Positions 52,543 through 62,200 of a DNA stretch of 64,000 nucleotides are shown here, piece after piece. The notes beneath the pieces are model-generated. The model saw only the letters and a program-made list of their open reading frames with translations. It did no database searches and was not told where the DNA came from. The position numbers and the translations under genes were made by a program. This DNA is from Chryseobacterium sp. Bi04 (lineage in GTDB: Bacteria; Bacteroidota; Bacteroidia; Flavobacteriales; Weeksellaceae): positions 310,001-374,000 of the forward strand of contig NZ_CAKKLP010000003.1 in assembly GCF_918698085.1 (NCBI RefSeq). The letters run 5' to 3'. The first letter of the stretch is position 1. The number at the start of each line of letters is the position of its first letter.

Positions 52543-53175
52543 TTAATTTTTTGCTAAGTATTCTGCTGTAGAAGTTCTGTCTGCTTTCATAGCATCTTTA
52601 CCTTCTTCCCAGTTTGCAGGACATACTTCACCATGTTTTTGAACGTGAGTATAAGCGTCAATTAATCTTAAGAATTCTTTTACGTTTCTTCCCAGAGGCA
52701 TGTCGTTTACCGCTTCGTGGAAAATTTTTCCAGTTTCGTCGATAAGGTAAGTTGCTCTGTATGTTACGTTAGAACCTGTGAAAACTTCTTCTCCTTCTTC
52801 GTTATATTCGAAATCCTGATCTACGATTCCTAACGTGTTTGCTAATTGTCTGTGGGTATCAGCTAAAAGTGGGTAAGTAACCCCTTCGATACCTCCGTTA
52901 TCTTTTGGAGTGTTTAACCAAGCGAAATGTACTTCGTTAGTATCACAAGATGCTCCGATTACTTTAGTGTTTCTTTTTTCGAACTCACCTAAAGCTTCCT
53001 GGAAAGCGTGAAGTTCTGTAGGACAAACGAAAGTGAAATCTTTCGGGTACCAGAATAAAAGAACTTTCTGTTGGTTGTTTACTGCTTCATCAAGGATGTT
53101 GATTCTAAGATCGTCACCCATTTCTGACATTGCGTCGATTGTTAAATTTGGGAATTTTTTTCCTACTAAAGACAT
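52543..53175 (-). CDS. 2-Cys peroxiredoxin (AhpC/Prx1 type)
   Basis: 210 residues. Peroxidatic Cys51 in FTFVCPTELHAF, resolving Cys185 in HGEVCPANW, and the typical-2-Cys Prx region GGIEGVTYPLLADTHRQLA. It reduces hydrogen peroxide, organic peroxides and peroxynitrite, and is re-reduced by thioredoxin or AhpF; a thioredoxin gene follows downstream. The promoter carries an inverted repeat that may be a peroxide-regulator site. Confidence 0.95.
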   Translation of the reverse strand: MSLVGKKFPNLTIDAMSEMGDDLRINILDEAVNNQQKVLLFWYPKDFTFVCPTELHAFQEALGEFEKRNTKVIGASCDTNEVHFAWLNTPKDNGGIEGVTYPLLADTHRQLANTLGIVDQDFEYNEEGEEVFTGSNVTYRATYLIDETGKIFHEAVNDMPLGRNVKEFLRLIDAYTHVQKHGEVCPANWEEGKDAMKADRTSTAEYLAKN

Positions 53176-53205
53176 AATTTTCTGTTTTTATATTTAATTT
53201 CTATG

Positions 53206-53249
53206 CAAAGATATAAAAGATTCATCTATCGAACAAGTTATTATCGATA
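53206..53249 (-). promoter_or_regulatory. Peroxiredoxin promoter with candidate LysR/OxyR-type operator
   Basis: On the minus strand TTG (53236-53234), N20, TATCTTTG (53213-53206) fits the Bacteroidota promoter. An inverted repeat TATCGA (53227-53232), N11, TCGATA (53244-53249) covers the -33 element. The T-N11-A form suits LysR-type regulators such as OxyR, which controls ahpC in Bacteroidota. Confidence 0.55.
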
Positions 53250-53283
53250 AATAAAATCTATAATTGTTTTTGATTCATCCTAA

Positions 53284-53308
53284 ATAAAAAAGCCCTGAAA
53301 ACAGGACT
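53284..53308 (-). terminator. Intrinsic terminator of the M16 peptidase gene
   Basis: On the minus strand AGTCCTG (53308-53302) pairs with CAGGGCT (53297-53291), one G-U, TTTT loop, followed by T residues. Confidence 0.85.
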
Positions 53309-53318
53309 TTTGTTTATT

Positions 53319-56258
53319 TTAATATCCAAATATTTCAGTTAAATTAAGCTTCTTTACCTCACCTAATTTCTGCATATCGGCTTCATTTACTTTATCTTGA
53401 GAAGCGACAAGACAGTAAGTGTAGTTTTTATTTTTCATTTCCTTATCATGAAAGGCATTGATATCTGTAAAAGACAGTTTTGGAGCCTGTTCGTAAACAT
53501 TTTTTCTCATATCAAATTTGTTTCCAAGCTTTTGAGATTTTAAATAAGAAAAAATAATACCATCCTGTGTAATTCTTTCTGATGCAATAGATTTTTTCAA
53601 TCCGCTTTTAGCCGTTTCAAACAATTGCCCGGATTTTGGCAGTGTGGTAAGCAGCTCGTTCATTGCAGTGGTGGAATCATTGAATTTGTCAGCCTGAGTT
53701 CCCACATAAGCCATAATCATATCTTTATCTGTTTTCTTACCCGGAAGTGCAAAATAAGAATAAGTAGAGTAGGCCAATGCCTTAGATTCTCTGATGGTCT
53801 GAAATACAATGGAACCCATCCCGCCTCCAAAATAGGTGTTGAATAAACTTACGGTTGGAGTGATGGTTGGATTGTACTGATCTGAGTTTCTAATCCAGAA
53901 AACTTCAGCCTGAACCATGTCATAATGGGCAAACAATACCTTATTCTTGTCTGTAGGGATCTGAACGAAAGTTTTGGATGTAGGAAGTTCTTTCAGTGTT
54001 GCAGGAAGTTTGTGAACAGGAGCTAGGGATGCTACTACTTCATTCCCTGATTTTGGACCATAATAAAGTACTTTATGTTTAAAATTGAATAAGTCGTGAA
54101 GTACATTGATCAGGTCTTCCGCTTTCAGGGCATCAAGTTCTGCATCCGTTAAAACGTTATTAAAAGGATTTTGTGCACCATACTGGGCGTAACTTCTAAG
54201 TCCGCTCATAATAGTGGCTTTATTCTGTTTAGCATTAGCCCTTGCTTTTTTAAGTCTTATTTTATAGGCATCTAAAGCCTCCTGGTCAGCCTGGCTATTG
54301 TTGATCAGGTCTTCAAATAAAGCAATGGTTTGATCAAAGTTTTCATTTAAACCTTCCAGAGATACAGAGGTCTCCTCATTTCCGGCAGTTACCTCAAAAC
54401 TCGAAGCCAGTTTATAAAACTCTTTACTGATGGCTTCAGAAGATTTATTTTTTGTTCCTAAATACTGAAGATATTCTGCTGCCAAGGGAAGTATCTTGTT
54501 GTTCCATTTTCCGGAATCAAAATGATAATACATCCTGAAAAGGGCGTTATCTGTATTTTTTACAGAAAGAACGTCTATAGCTCCCAGTTTATTTTTAGCG
54601 ATATCTTTATCATAATTCAACCATATCGGAGAAATCGCATTTTCCGGCATCTCATCAATCTTCTTAAGGAAAGGAGACTGATCTTCTCTGTTTACTGACA
54701 CAGGAGTGATGGTTGGTTTATCAACTTTTACAATCGTTTTATCTTCTCCTTTTTTCTTGTAAACAGCTACATAATTATTGTTTTGAAGATATTTGGAGGC
54801 GAAATCCATAATGTCCTTTTTGGTAAGATGGGAGATTTCATCTACATATTCCAATGAAACTTTATGATCTATATCAGAAGTGAATTCATCCATCAGGATC
54901 CCTGCTCTCGACGAGTATTTTTCATCTTTCTGGATGATATTTTTCTTTTCATTGTTAACGATAGACTGAATTAAGTCATCAGAGAATTCTCCCTTTTTTA
55001 ATTTGTCTATTTCCTGAAGCAACAAGTTTTTTACTTCGTCCAAAGACTGTCCTTCCGTAGGTTTTCCTTGTATCAATAGAACAGAATAATCTTTTAAGGC
55101 ATAAGGAAAAGCATCTGCACCCAGTAATCTTTGTTTTTTTACCAAATTAAGATCAATTAATCCTGCCTGGCCATTGGTAAGCATATTTCCTACAAGGTTC
55201 AGTAATCTGGCATCTTTGGTAGAAGCTCCCGGAAATCTGAAACCAAGCATTACGTTTTCAGGATTGGGTCCCACAACTTCTTTGATAACAGGGGTTGTAA
55301 TTGGTTTTTCCTGTCCTATCTTATATTCAGGAACTGTTTTGGTTTTCATGTAGGAGAAGGCTTTGTCTATTTTTGCAATGACTTCATCCGGATTAAAGTC
55401 TCCTGACATGATAATCCCCATATTGTTGGGAACATAATAATTATTGTAATAATCTCTGATGGCCTGAAGGGATGGGTTTTTTAAATGTTCAATAGTTCCT
55501 ATTGTCGTCTGCTTTCCATAATTGTTATTAGGAAAAAGGTTGGCAAACATGGTATCAAAAACCTTGTCTCCGTCATCATCAAGCGATCTGTTTTTCTCTT
55601 CGTAAACTGCTTCCAATTCTGTATGAAAAAGCCTCAATACCGGCTCCCTGAATCTTTCAGCCTGTACAGCCAGAAATTTATCAATAACATTCGCCGGGAT
55701 ATCTTCAGTGTACACCGTCTGTTCAAAAGAAGTAAAGGCATTCGTTCCATCAGCTCCCATACCAGCCAGCATTTTGTCGTATTCATTGGCAATGGCATAT
55801 TTGGCGGCTTCTCCGGAAATCCTGTCGATTTCTTTATAGATCTCTTTTCTTTTAGCTTCGTCTTTTGTAGTGTTGTATTTCTCGTAAAGAGCATCAATCT
55901 GATCCAAAAGAGGTTTTTCTTTAGCCCAGTCTTTAGAGCCAAACTGATCAGTTCCTTTGAAAAGCATATGCTCCAGATAGTGTGCCAGTCCGGTATGGTC
56001 TGCAGGATCGGTTTTACTTCCTGCTTTCGTGGCAATATAAGTCTGAATCCTCGGATCTTTATGGGTAGGACTCAGAATGACCGTTAAGCCATTTTTCAAA
56101 GTGTAATACCTTGCTGAAGTAGGATCATTGGTAACATACCTGTAAGAGTAGCCGTTGGATTTTGCTTCTTTCCATTGGAAATCCTGCCCATAAGCGTAGC
56201 CTGCGAAACTTGCAGCAGCAATACTTGTGGCAATTGTCAGTTTTTTGAACAGATTCAT
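53319..56258 (-). CDS. M16 family metallopeptidase (insulinase/pitrilysin type), double-length
   Basis: 979 residues with a signal peptide (cleavage near YAYG, about residue 24). The inverted zinc motif HYLEH (His93, Glu96, His97) and downstream ELEAVYEEKNRS supply the third ligand. The second half is the inactive M16 repeat with the substrate-binding RESKALAYSTYSYF motif. Periplasmic degradation of peptides is expected. The aminotransferase gene starts 22 bases upstream and runs the same way, so the two are probably cotranscribed. Confidence 0.94.
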   Translation of the reverse strand: MNLFKKLTIATSIAAASFAGYAYGQDFQWKEAKSNGYSYRYVTNDPTSARYYTLKNGLTVILSPTHKDPRIQTYIATKAGSKTDPADHTGLAHYLEHMLFKGTDQFGSKDWAKEKPLLDQIDALYEKYNTTKDEAKRKEIYKEIDRISGEAAKYAIANEYDKMLAGMGADGTNAFTSFEQTVYTEDIPANVIDKFLAVQAERFREPVLRLFHTELEAVYEEKNRSLDDDGDKVFDTMFANLFPNNNYGKQTTIGTIEHLKNPSLQAIRDYYNNYYVPNNMGIIMSGDFNPDEVIAKIDKAFSYMKTKTVPEYKIGQEKPITTPVIKEVVGPNPENVMLGFRFPGASTKDARLLNLVGNMLTNGQAGLIDLNLVKKQRLLGADAFPYALKDYSVLLIQGKPTEGQSLDEVKNLLLQEIDKLKKGEFSDDLIQSIVNNEKKNIIQKDEKYSSRAGILMDEFTSDIDHKVSLEYVDEISHLTKKDIMDFASKYLQNNNYVAVYKKKGEDKTIVKVDKPTITPVSVNREDQSPFLKKIDEMPENAISPIWLNYDKDIAKNKLGAIDVLSVKNTDNALFRMYYHFDSGKWNNKILPLAAEYLQYLGTKNKSSEAISKEFYKLASSFEVTAGNEETSVSLEGLNENFDQTIALFEDLINNSQADQEALDAYKIRLKKARANAKQNKATIMSGLRSYAQYGAQNPFNNVLTDAELDALKAEDLINVLHDLFNFKHKVLYYGPKSGNEVVASLAPVHKLPATLKELPTSKTFVQIPTDKNKVLFAHYDMVQAEVFWIRNSDQYNPTITPTVSLFNTYFGGGMGSIVFQTIRESKALAYSTYSYFALPGKKTDKDMIMAYVGTQADKFNDSTTAMNELLTTLPKSGQLFETAKSGLKKSIASERITQDGIIFSYLKSQKLGNKFDMRKNVYEQAPKLSFTDINAFHDKEMKNKNYTYCLVASQDKVNEADMQKLGEVKKLNLTEIFGY

Positions 56259-56280
56259 TTGATATATTGGAATTGGGTTA

Positions 56281-57474
56281 TTAATTGAAAGGAGCCAGTA
56301 AATTCTTGATCCGCTTCATAGCTTCTCTAAGTTCTTCTTCAGAAGCGGCGTATGAAAATCTGATACATTCCGGGCTTCCGAAAGAAAGTCCACCTACACA
56401 GCCTACATGAGCATTTTCTAAAAGGAACATGGCAAAATCATCTGAATTTTTAATTTCAGTTCCGTTTAATGTTTTGCCAATATAATGAGAGATATCCGGG
56501 AAGAAATAGAATGCTGCTTTTGGCAGCAATACTTTGAATCCTGGAATTTCCTTGATGAGATCAAACATAAGATCTCTTCTCTGCTTGAAAGCATCGATCA
56601 TGTATCTGTATTCGGATGGGTCCGTCTTTAATGCCGTAATGGAAGCCCTCTGAGCTACTGTATTTGCTCCACTGGTCATTTGACCCTGAACCTTTTCACA
56701 AGCTTTTGCCAGCCATTCAGGACATGCAGAATATCCTATTCTCCATCCTGTCATTGCAAATGCTTTAGACATTCCGTTGATAACGGCAGTTTGTTCATAT
56801 ATTTCAGAAAACTGGGCTATAGAAGTGGTTTTTGTCTCATAATTGATGTATTCATAGATTTCATCCGAGATGACCGTGATCTGAGGATATTTGGCGATCA
56901 CTTTTGCTAATGACTTCAGTTCGTCATACGTATAATATCCTCCTGAGGGGTTACATGGCGAGCTGAAAAGTACAGCTTTTGTTTTTTCTGTGATGGCTTC
57001 TTCCAGCTGTTCTGCCGTAATTTTAAAGTCTGTTACATAAGAAGTTGGAAGCATTACGGAATTTCCACCCATCATTTTTACCATCTCATCATAGCTTACC
57101 CAATAAGGAGCAGGAAGCAGTACTTCATCCCCATCATTGATAATAGCTGCCAAAACATTGATGATGGCCTGTTTAGCACCATTGGAGACACAGATTTGAG
57201 TAGATTTATATTCTAAATGATTATCCCTTTTTAATTTATATGCAATTGCTTCACGTAATTCCAGGAATCCGGGAACAGGAGAGTAGTGACTGTAGTTCTC
57301 ATTAATGGCATCAAAAGCAGCCTGTTTTATATTGTCCGGAACATCGAAATCCGGCTCGCCAAGAGTTAAGCTGATCACATCAACTCCGCTTGCCTTCATT
57401 TCTCTGGCTTTGTTAGACATTACAAAAGTCTGTGAGTATCCTAGTCTTTTTACTCTATCTGAAAGTTTATCCAT
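56281..57474 (-). CDS. Aspartate/aromatic-type pyridoxal phosphate aminotransferase, class I
   Basis: 397 residues from MDKLSDRVKRLG (ATG 57474). LTLGEPDFDVP, SNGAKQAIINVLAA, SSPCNPSGGYYT, DEIYEYINY and the PLP Lys in NGMSKAFAMTGWRIGY, with RFSYAASEEE carrying the carboxylate-binding Arg. It matches the subgroup I-gamma aspartate aminotransferase; activity with prephenate is possible and would link to the aromatic genes, but cannot be told from sequence. Confidence 0.93.
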   Translation of the reverse strand: MDKLSDRVKRLGYSQTFVMSNKAREMKASGVDVISLTLGEPDFDVPDNIKQAAFDAINENYSHYSPVPGFLELREAIAYKLKRDNHLEYKSTQICVSNGAKQAIINVLAAIINDGDEVLLPAPYWVSYDEMVKMMGGNSVMLPTSYVTDFKITAEQLEEAITEKTKAVLFSSPCNPSGGYYTYDELKSLAKVIAKYPQITVISDEIYEYINYETKTTSIAQFSEIYEQTAVINGMSKAFAMTGWRIGYSACPEWLAKACEKVQGQMTSGANTVAQRASITALKTDPSEYRYMIDAFKQRRDLMFDLIKEIPGFKVLLPKAAFYFFPDISHYIGKTLNGTEIKNSDDFAMFLLENAHVGCVGGLSFGSPECIRFSYAASEEELREAMKRIKNLLAPFN

Positions 57475-57657
57475 ATTTTTTTTCAATTTTAACAAATATA
57501 TAATAAAAAGGTTTTGTCGGGAAATAAAAACAGGCCCAGTTTAAAGATTTTTATCAGGTTTTGGGAGCTTCAAACTATTTTGAATTGATGTTTTTCGCAG
57601 AGTAATTCCTTTAGCATATTCATACCGTTTTATTTTTTGATATAGATGCTGCTAAAG

Positions 57658-57688
57658 TTTGAATAAAAATAATAAAACCTTATTTTTG
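57658..57688 (+). promoter_or_regulatory. Promoter of rsmG
   Basis: TTTG (57658-57661), N19, TATTTTTG (57681-57688): a full Bacteroidota consensus match; the ATG is 18 bases downstream. Confidence 0.75.
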
Positions 57689-57706
57689 CAGATTATAATA
57701 ATTCAC

Positions 57707-58342
57707 ATGTCTACAACGTTACTATTAAAATATTTCCCGGATCTTACAGAAACCCAGTTAAAACAGTTTGCCCAATTGGAGGAGCTTTATAATGAGTGGA
57801 ATGAAAAGATCAATGTAATTTCCAGAAAAGATATGGAATCGCTGTATGAAAAACATATCCTTCATTCGCTGGGAATTGCTAAAGTAATGGAATTTGCACC
57901 GGGAACAAGAGTATTGGATATTGGAACCGGAGGTGGTTTTCCGGGAATTCCTTTAGCTATTATGTTTCCTGAAGCAGAGTTTACTTTAATAGATTCTATC
58001 GGAAAGAAAATCAGCGTTGTCAATGCTGTAGCAGAAGGTGTTGGTTTGAAAAATGTGAAGGCTATTCATGGAAGAGCGGAAAAGCTGAAAGAAAAATACC
58101 ATTTTGTAGTCAGCAGAGCGGTAACCCAGATGCCTGAATTTTTAAGATGGCTGAAAGGGAAATTTGAAAAAGAACAGTTAAATCCCAAGCATAACGGAAT
58201 TTTATATTTAAAGGGCGGAGACCTCGCTGAGGAGCTTGCCGGGATTAAATCTGAGATCTATAATCTTAAAAACTATTTTGATGAAGAATTTTTTGATACA
58301 AAAAAAGTAGTTTATGTATCAAAAGGTAACTTTAATTCCTAA
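57707..58342 (+). CDS. rsmG: 16S rRNA (guanine527-N7)-methyltransferase
   Basis: 211 residues from MSTTLLLKYFP (ATG 57707; an in-frame TTG upstream lies in the promoter). SAM motif VLDIGTGGGFPGIPLAI (about 70-86), SRKDMESLYEKHILHSL and a conserved VSRAVTQMPEFLRW. It methylates N7 of G527 in 16S rRNA; loss gives low-level streptomycin resistance in other bacteria. Confidence 0.96.
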   Translation: MSTTLLLKYFPDLTETQLKQFAQLEELYNEWNEKINVISRKDMESLYEKHILHSLGIAKVMEFAPGTRVLDIGTGGGFPGIPLAIMFPEAEFTLIDSIGKKISVVNAVAEGVGLKNVKAIHGRAEKLKEKYHFVVSRAVTQMPEFLRWLKGKFEKEQLNPKHNGILYLKGGDLAEELAGIKSEIYNLKNYFDEEFFDTKKVVYVSKGNFNS

Positions 58343-58404
58343 ATTTGTATAATTAAGGAATAATTTTTGCTAAATATTTATTGATAATCAGAAAATTGAA
58401 GGTT

Positions 58405-58809
58405 ATGAAAAAGTTTTTAAACATTGGATTTTCGACATTATTACTGGGGTTAGCTGTAGTCTCATGTAATGATGATGATTACCAGACGGTTGAATCTATT
58501 GCTAAGATCAAAATAGACAGTGTAAAGGTGATGAAAGACACAATGGATGTATTTAGCATACAGAATATAAAAACGTATTCTACTTACCCTTCTCATTGTG
58601 ATGGTTTTTACGGATATGATTATATTTATGAAGATGATCTGGAAAGAACGGTAACTGCTTATAAATATAGGACGAATGGCCCCTGTGAACAAAGCGTTTA
58701 CGTAGGAATCAATCAGATTAAATTTAGCCCACAGCAAAAGGGAACCTATACTTTTAGATTCTGGAATGGCGGAAAGAACTGGATTACAAAAACAATTGTA
58801 GCGAAATAA
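58405..58809 (+). CDS. Hypothetical lipoprotein
   Basis: 134 residues from MKKFLNIGFS (ATG 58405; the in-frame TTG at 58381 is rejected). Lipobox AVVSC (Cys21) followed by four Asp/Asn, the acidic start typical of Bacteroidota surface-exported lipoproteins being weak here. Two further Cys (in HCDGFYGY and GPCEQSV) may form a disulfide. Beta-rich, family not recognised. Three bases before the DUF922 gene, so cotranscribed. Confidence 0.7.
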   Translation: MKKFLNIGFSTLLLGLAVVSCNDDDYQTVESIAKIKIDSVKVMKDTMDVFSIQNIKTYSTYPSHCDGFYGYDYIYEDDLERTVTAYKYRTNGPCEQSVYVGINQIKFSPQQKGTYTFRFWNGGKNWITKTIVAK

Positions 58810-58811
58810 GC

Positions 58812-59348
58812 ATGAAGCTGATTGTTTTATCCCTCTTTTTAGCTGTAAACCTTGCATTTGGACAAAAGATCATCTGGAAGGAAGATCAAAAGCTGGACTG
58901 GGATAATTTTAAAAGCAATGCCAACAGAAGAAATAATCCGGATGTAGCCGCCTATACCCATTGTGGCTGGGAATACTCAGTGATCAAATCTACCAATCCT
59001 AAATCTCCTGTTACCATAGAGATTAAAACGATTTTCAATGAAGATAAATCATGGAAGGATGTGAAAAAGATTAATGATTATATCTTAGTCCATGAGCAGA
59101 AACATTTTGATATTGCAGAGTTATTTGTAAGAAGAATGCGAAAAATGGTTGCTGAAAAAATCAATACTTCTGCTGATTATGATCAATGGTTTGCATCAAT
59201 TTATAAAGGCATATCCAACGACTATAAAAACTTTCAGATCTCCTATGATAAAGATACCAGTCATGGGATGAATAAAGAAAAGCAGGCAGAATATAATACT
59301 GTCATTGCTGAAGAATTAGAACATTTAAAAAGCTATAAAGCCCCTTGA
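58812..59348 (+). CDS. DUF922 family exported putative zinc protease
   Basis: 178 residues with a signal peptide (cleavage near AFG, about residue 17). DUF922 features: W-x-DNF near the N-terminus (LDWDNFKSNANRRN) and the zinc motif LVHEQKHFDIAELFVR, with HExxH near residue 96. Predicted periplasmic metalloprotease, substrate unknown. The stop overlaps the TTG start of the next gene. Confidence 0.85.
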   Translation: MKLIVLSLFLAVNLAFGQKIIWKEDQKLDWDNFKSNANRRNNPDVAAYTHCGWEYSVIKSTNPKSPVTIEIKTIFNEDKSWKDVKKINDYILVHEQKHFDIAELFVRRMRKMVAEKINTSADYDQWFASIYKGISNDYKNFQISYDKDTSHGMNKEKQAEYNTVIAEELEHLKSYKAP

Positions 59349-62032
59349 AATTCCTCAATAAGATCATTCACGAACTGCTGGCACAAAGCCCGGACCTTTC
59401 GGCGTTTAATATTATTCTGCCCGGAAAGCGTCCCATTGTATTTATCAGGCAGATCTTAGAAGAGCGCAATTACTCAGGATTTCTTCCCAATTTCTTTACA
59501 GTGGAAGAGCTGATCAATACCATTGCAGATAAGCAGCCTATCCAGGGAATACCGCTCTGGCTTTTTTCATTTGATGTCTACAGAAGTCTGAACCTTATTC
59601 CGAATGATGATTTTTCAGAATTTTTAAAATGGTTTCCTACGTTGCAGAAGGACTGGGATGATGTTTTGAAATTTTCAGATAGTGATCAGGCTGTATTGGA
59701 ATATATGTTTGATGAGGAAAGGATTAAAGAATGGGCTCAGAATCTTGGAGAAGATGATGACGTGCCAAGAAAAAAATTCCTGAACTTCTGGCAGAATATG
59801 AACATATTTCTTCCGGCATTAAAGGAAAGGCTTAAAGAAAGAAATTGGGCAACTTCCGGGATGATTCATGAAACAGCTAAAGCTGAAATTGTTTCTTTTG
59901 CTAAAAATACTTCGGAACATTTTGTCTTTTGTGGCTTTAATGCCTTCACACCGGTGGAAGAGAAACTGGTGAGGAGCTTGCTGCAATGGAATAAAGCCCA
60001 GTGTTTCTTTCAGGCCGACTGCTATTATTTTGATGATGAAAGACAGGAAGCCGGAAAATTTCTCAGAAACCATAAAACATGGAAAGAGTTTGATGACAAC
60101 CGTGCTTTTCAGTGGATTGAAGATGACTTTAATCAGCCTAAAAACATCAAAGTATACGAAGTTTCAGGAAATGTTACCCAGACGAAAGTATTACCGGAAA
60201 TATTCAAGGAGATCAATAATAAAACCTATTCCAATACAGCTGTAGTATTGCTTGATGAAAATCTTCTTCCGGCGAGTCTTGATGTGATGCATGGGATAGA
60301 GACTTTAAATATTACCATGGGTTTCCCATTGAAAAACCTGTCTTTTTCCAATGCTGTAAAACGTCTTTTCTATCTCCAGAAACAATTGGAGAAAAACAAA
60401 TCTTCTTATTATTACAGGGATGTTTTTCCTATTTTGGAAGAGCTTCCAAAATCTGCAGAAGATGAGCAGATCATCAATGATTTTAAAGCAAAAATAGAAG
60501 AAAGGAATATTGTTTATATTTCCAGAAAACTCCTGCAGGAGCTTCTGAATGGGCTTTCTTATTTTGAACTGCTTCAAAAGGCAGAGAATACCAATACATA
60601 CTTGGATATCCTTATTGCATTTTGTCAGCAGGTAAAATGGCTGGAAATTGATGATATTCAATATGAAAATGTCTCTCATTTTGAAAATGCCTTCCGGATT
60701 ATCAAAAACCAGCTGACTCCCTATAATATCAGTATCAAAATGGATACGCTGGAGATCCTGATCAACCAGTATATCAACTCGGAAAGTATCGATTTCCAGG
60801 GAGAACCTTTAAGAGGGCTTCAGATTATGGGACTGCTGGAGACCCGTCTCCTGAATTTTGAAAATGTTATTATGCTTTCCGTTAATGAAGGAAAACTCCC
60901 TCTGGGAAACTCGCAGAATACTTATATTCCTTTTGATATCAGAAAATTCTTTGACCTGCATACGTTCCTTGAAAATGACAGTATTTATGCCTATCACTTT
61001 TACCGTTTGATTCAGTATTCTACCAATGTACATCTGCTGTACAATGCGTTGAGCTCCGGAGTGAATACTGGTGAAAAAAGCAGGTTTATTACGCAGATAG
61101 AAATGGAGAGCTCCCATCATATTGAACATCTGATTATTGAAAACTCTTCAGAACCTATCCTCACCAAACCTATAGAAATTCCTAAGACTGAGATTGTTCA
61201 GGAGAGACTTCAGAAATGGAAGGAAAAAGTATCTGCTTCCCATCTTACCAGCTACCTTTATAATCCTATAGATTTCTACTTATCAAAGATTTTAAATACT
61301 TCGGAAACAGATGAAATTGAAGAAGAACTGTCTGTGAAAAATTATGGAAATCTTGTGCATTATTCACTTCAGGAAATATATGAAGAGATAAAGGGTAAGG
61401 TGTTAAAAGAAAGTGATTTAGAAAATTCAATTAAAGCTATTGATAAATATATAGATATCGCCATTGAAAAGCTTAAACATCAGCCGGAATTCTATGAAAA
61501 AGGAATGAATTATATTCATAAGGCAATTGCTAAAAAAGTGATTGAAAATATTCTGAGGCATGATCTTGAGCTGGTAAAACAAGGGGATAAACTGGAAATT
61601 ATCGATATAGAAAGAAGGTTTGAAAACATAGATTTTTATCTCGAAGGAAACGATAAAATTTCCTTTTTGGGATTCATTGACCGGATAGATAAGCTGAATG
61701 GAACTTTAAGAATCATCGATTACAAAACAGCCAAGATTAAAAATCTCATTGTAAAAATTGACGGCGAGAATGTAGAGGGCTATTTTCACAACAGTGAAAG
61801 AAAACAGGCTTTACAGCTTTGTATTTATCATTATGTAGTGCAGCATTTACCGGAGTTCTGGGGTTTCCCGATAGAAACAGGAATATGGAGTTTTTCCGAA
61901 GCTAAAAAAGGGGTTGTTTCCTTACAGTTTGAGAAAGGGAATATTGATGATGCCATGAAATCTGTTAAAAGCCTTATCCTTGAAATTCTAAACCCGGAAA
62001 TTCCTTTTGTGGAAAGTATAAAGGCTTATTAG
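59345..62032 (+). CDS. AddB-like protein with C-terminal PD-(D/E)XK nuclease domain
   Basis: 895 residues. N-terminal inactivated helicase-like part begins KFLNKIIHELLAQSP with LPGKRPIVFIRQIL; a later LRGLQIMGLLETRLLNFENVI resembles AddB/RecC-type motif; the C-terminal nuclease has SFLGFIDRIDKLNG and IIDYKTAK (Asp...DYK) at about 775-800. It should work with an AddA-like helicase-nuclease in double-strand break repair. The start is TTG at 59345 overlapping the DUF922 TGA by three bases; no ATG fits the conserved N-terminus. No AddA gene follows here, patatin does. Confidence 0.85.
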   Translation: MKFLNKIIHELLAQSPDLSAFNIILPGKRPIVFIRQILEERNYSGFLPNFFTVEELINTIADKQPIQGIPLWLFSFDVYRSLNLIPNDDFSEFLKWFPTLQKDWDDVLKFSDSDQAVLEYMFDEERIKEWAQNLGEDDDVPRKKFLNFWQNMNIFLPALKERLKERNWATSGMIHETAKAEIVSFAKNTSEHFVFCGFNAFTPVEEKLVRSLLQWNKAQCFFQADCYYFDDERQEAGKFLRNHKTWKEFDDNRAFQWIEDDFNQPKNIKVYEVSGNVTQTKVLPEIFKEINNKTYSNTAVVLLDENLLPASLDVMHGIETLNITMGFPLKNLSFSNAVKRLFYLQKQLEKNKSSYYYRDVFPILEELPKSAEDEQIINDFKAKIEERNIVYISRKLLQELLNGLSYFELLQKAENTNTYLDILIAFCQQVKWLEIDDIQYENVSHFENAFRIIKNQLTPYNISIKMDTLEILINQYINSESIDFQGEPLRGLQIMGLLETRLLNFENVIMLSVNEGKLPLGNSQNTYIPFDIRKFFDLHTFLENDSIYAYHFYRLIQYSTNVHLLYNALSSGVNTGEKSRFITQIEMESSHHIEHLIIENSSEPILTKPIEIPKTEIVQERLQKWKEKVSASHLTSYLYNPIDFYLSKILNTSETDEIEEELSVKNYGNLVHYSLQEIYEEIKGKVLKESDLENSIKAIDKYIDIAIEKLKHQPEFYEKGMNYIHKAIAKKVIENILRHDLELVKQGDKLEIIDIERRFENIDFYLEGNDKISFLGFIDRIDKLNGTLRIIDYKTAKIKNLIVKIDGENVEGYFHNSERKQALQLCIYHYVVQHLPEFWGFPIETGIWSFSEAKKGVVSLQFEKGNIDDAMKSVKSLILEILNPEIPFVESIKAY

Positions 62033-62200
62033 AATCTTATTTCTTATTGTAAATCAGGTTGTTTTTTAGTAAAATTATTATTTACTGCGCAGATGCAGAT
62101 AAAGAAAAATGCTTTTTTGTTGTATATTTACGGCTCGGTTAAACTAAATATTTTTATAAACTGATTAATTTGATTTAACCTGAAAAAATAAAGAGCACAC

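Noticed and set aside
55485..56087. 200-residue plus-strand ORF opposite the M16 peptidase
   Set aside because: It lies wholly opposite a gene with clear catalytic motifs and has unlike-protein composition; a shadow frame.
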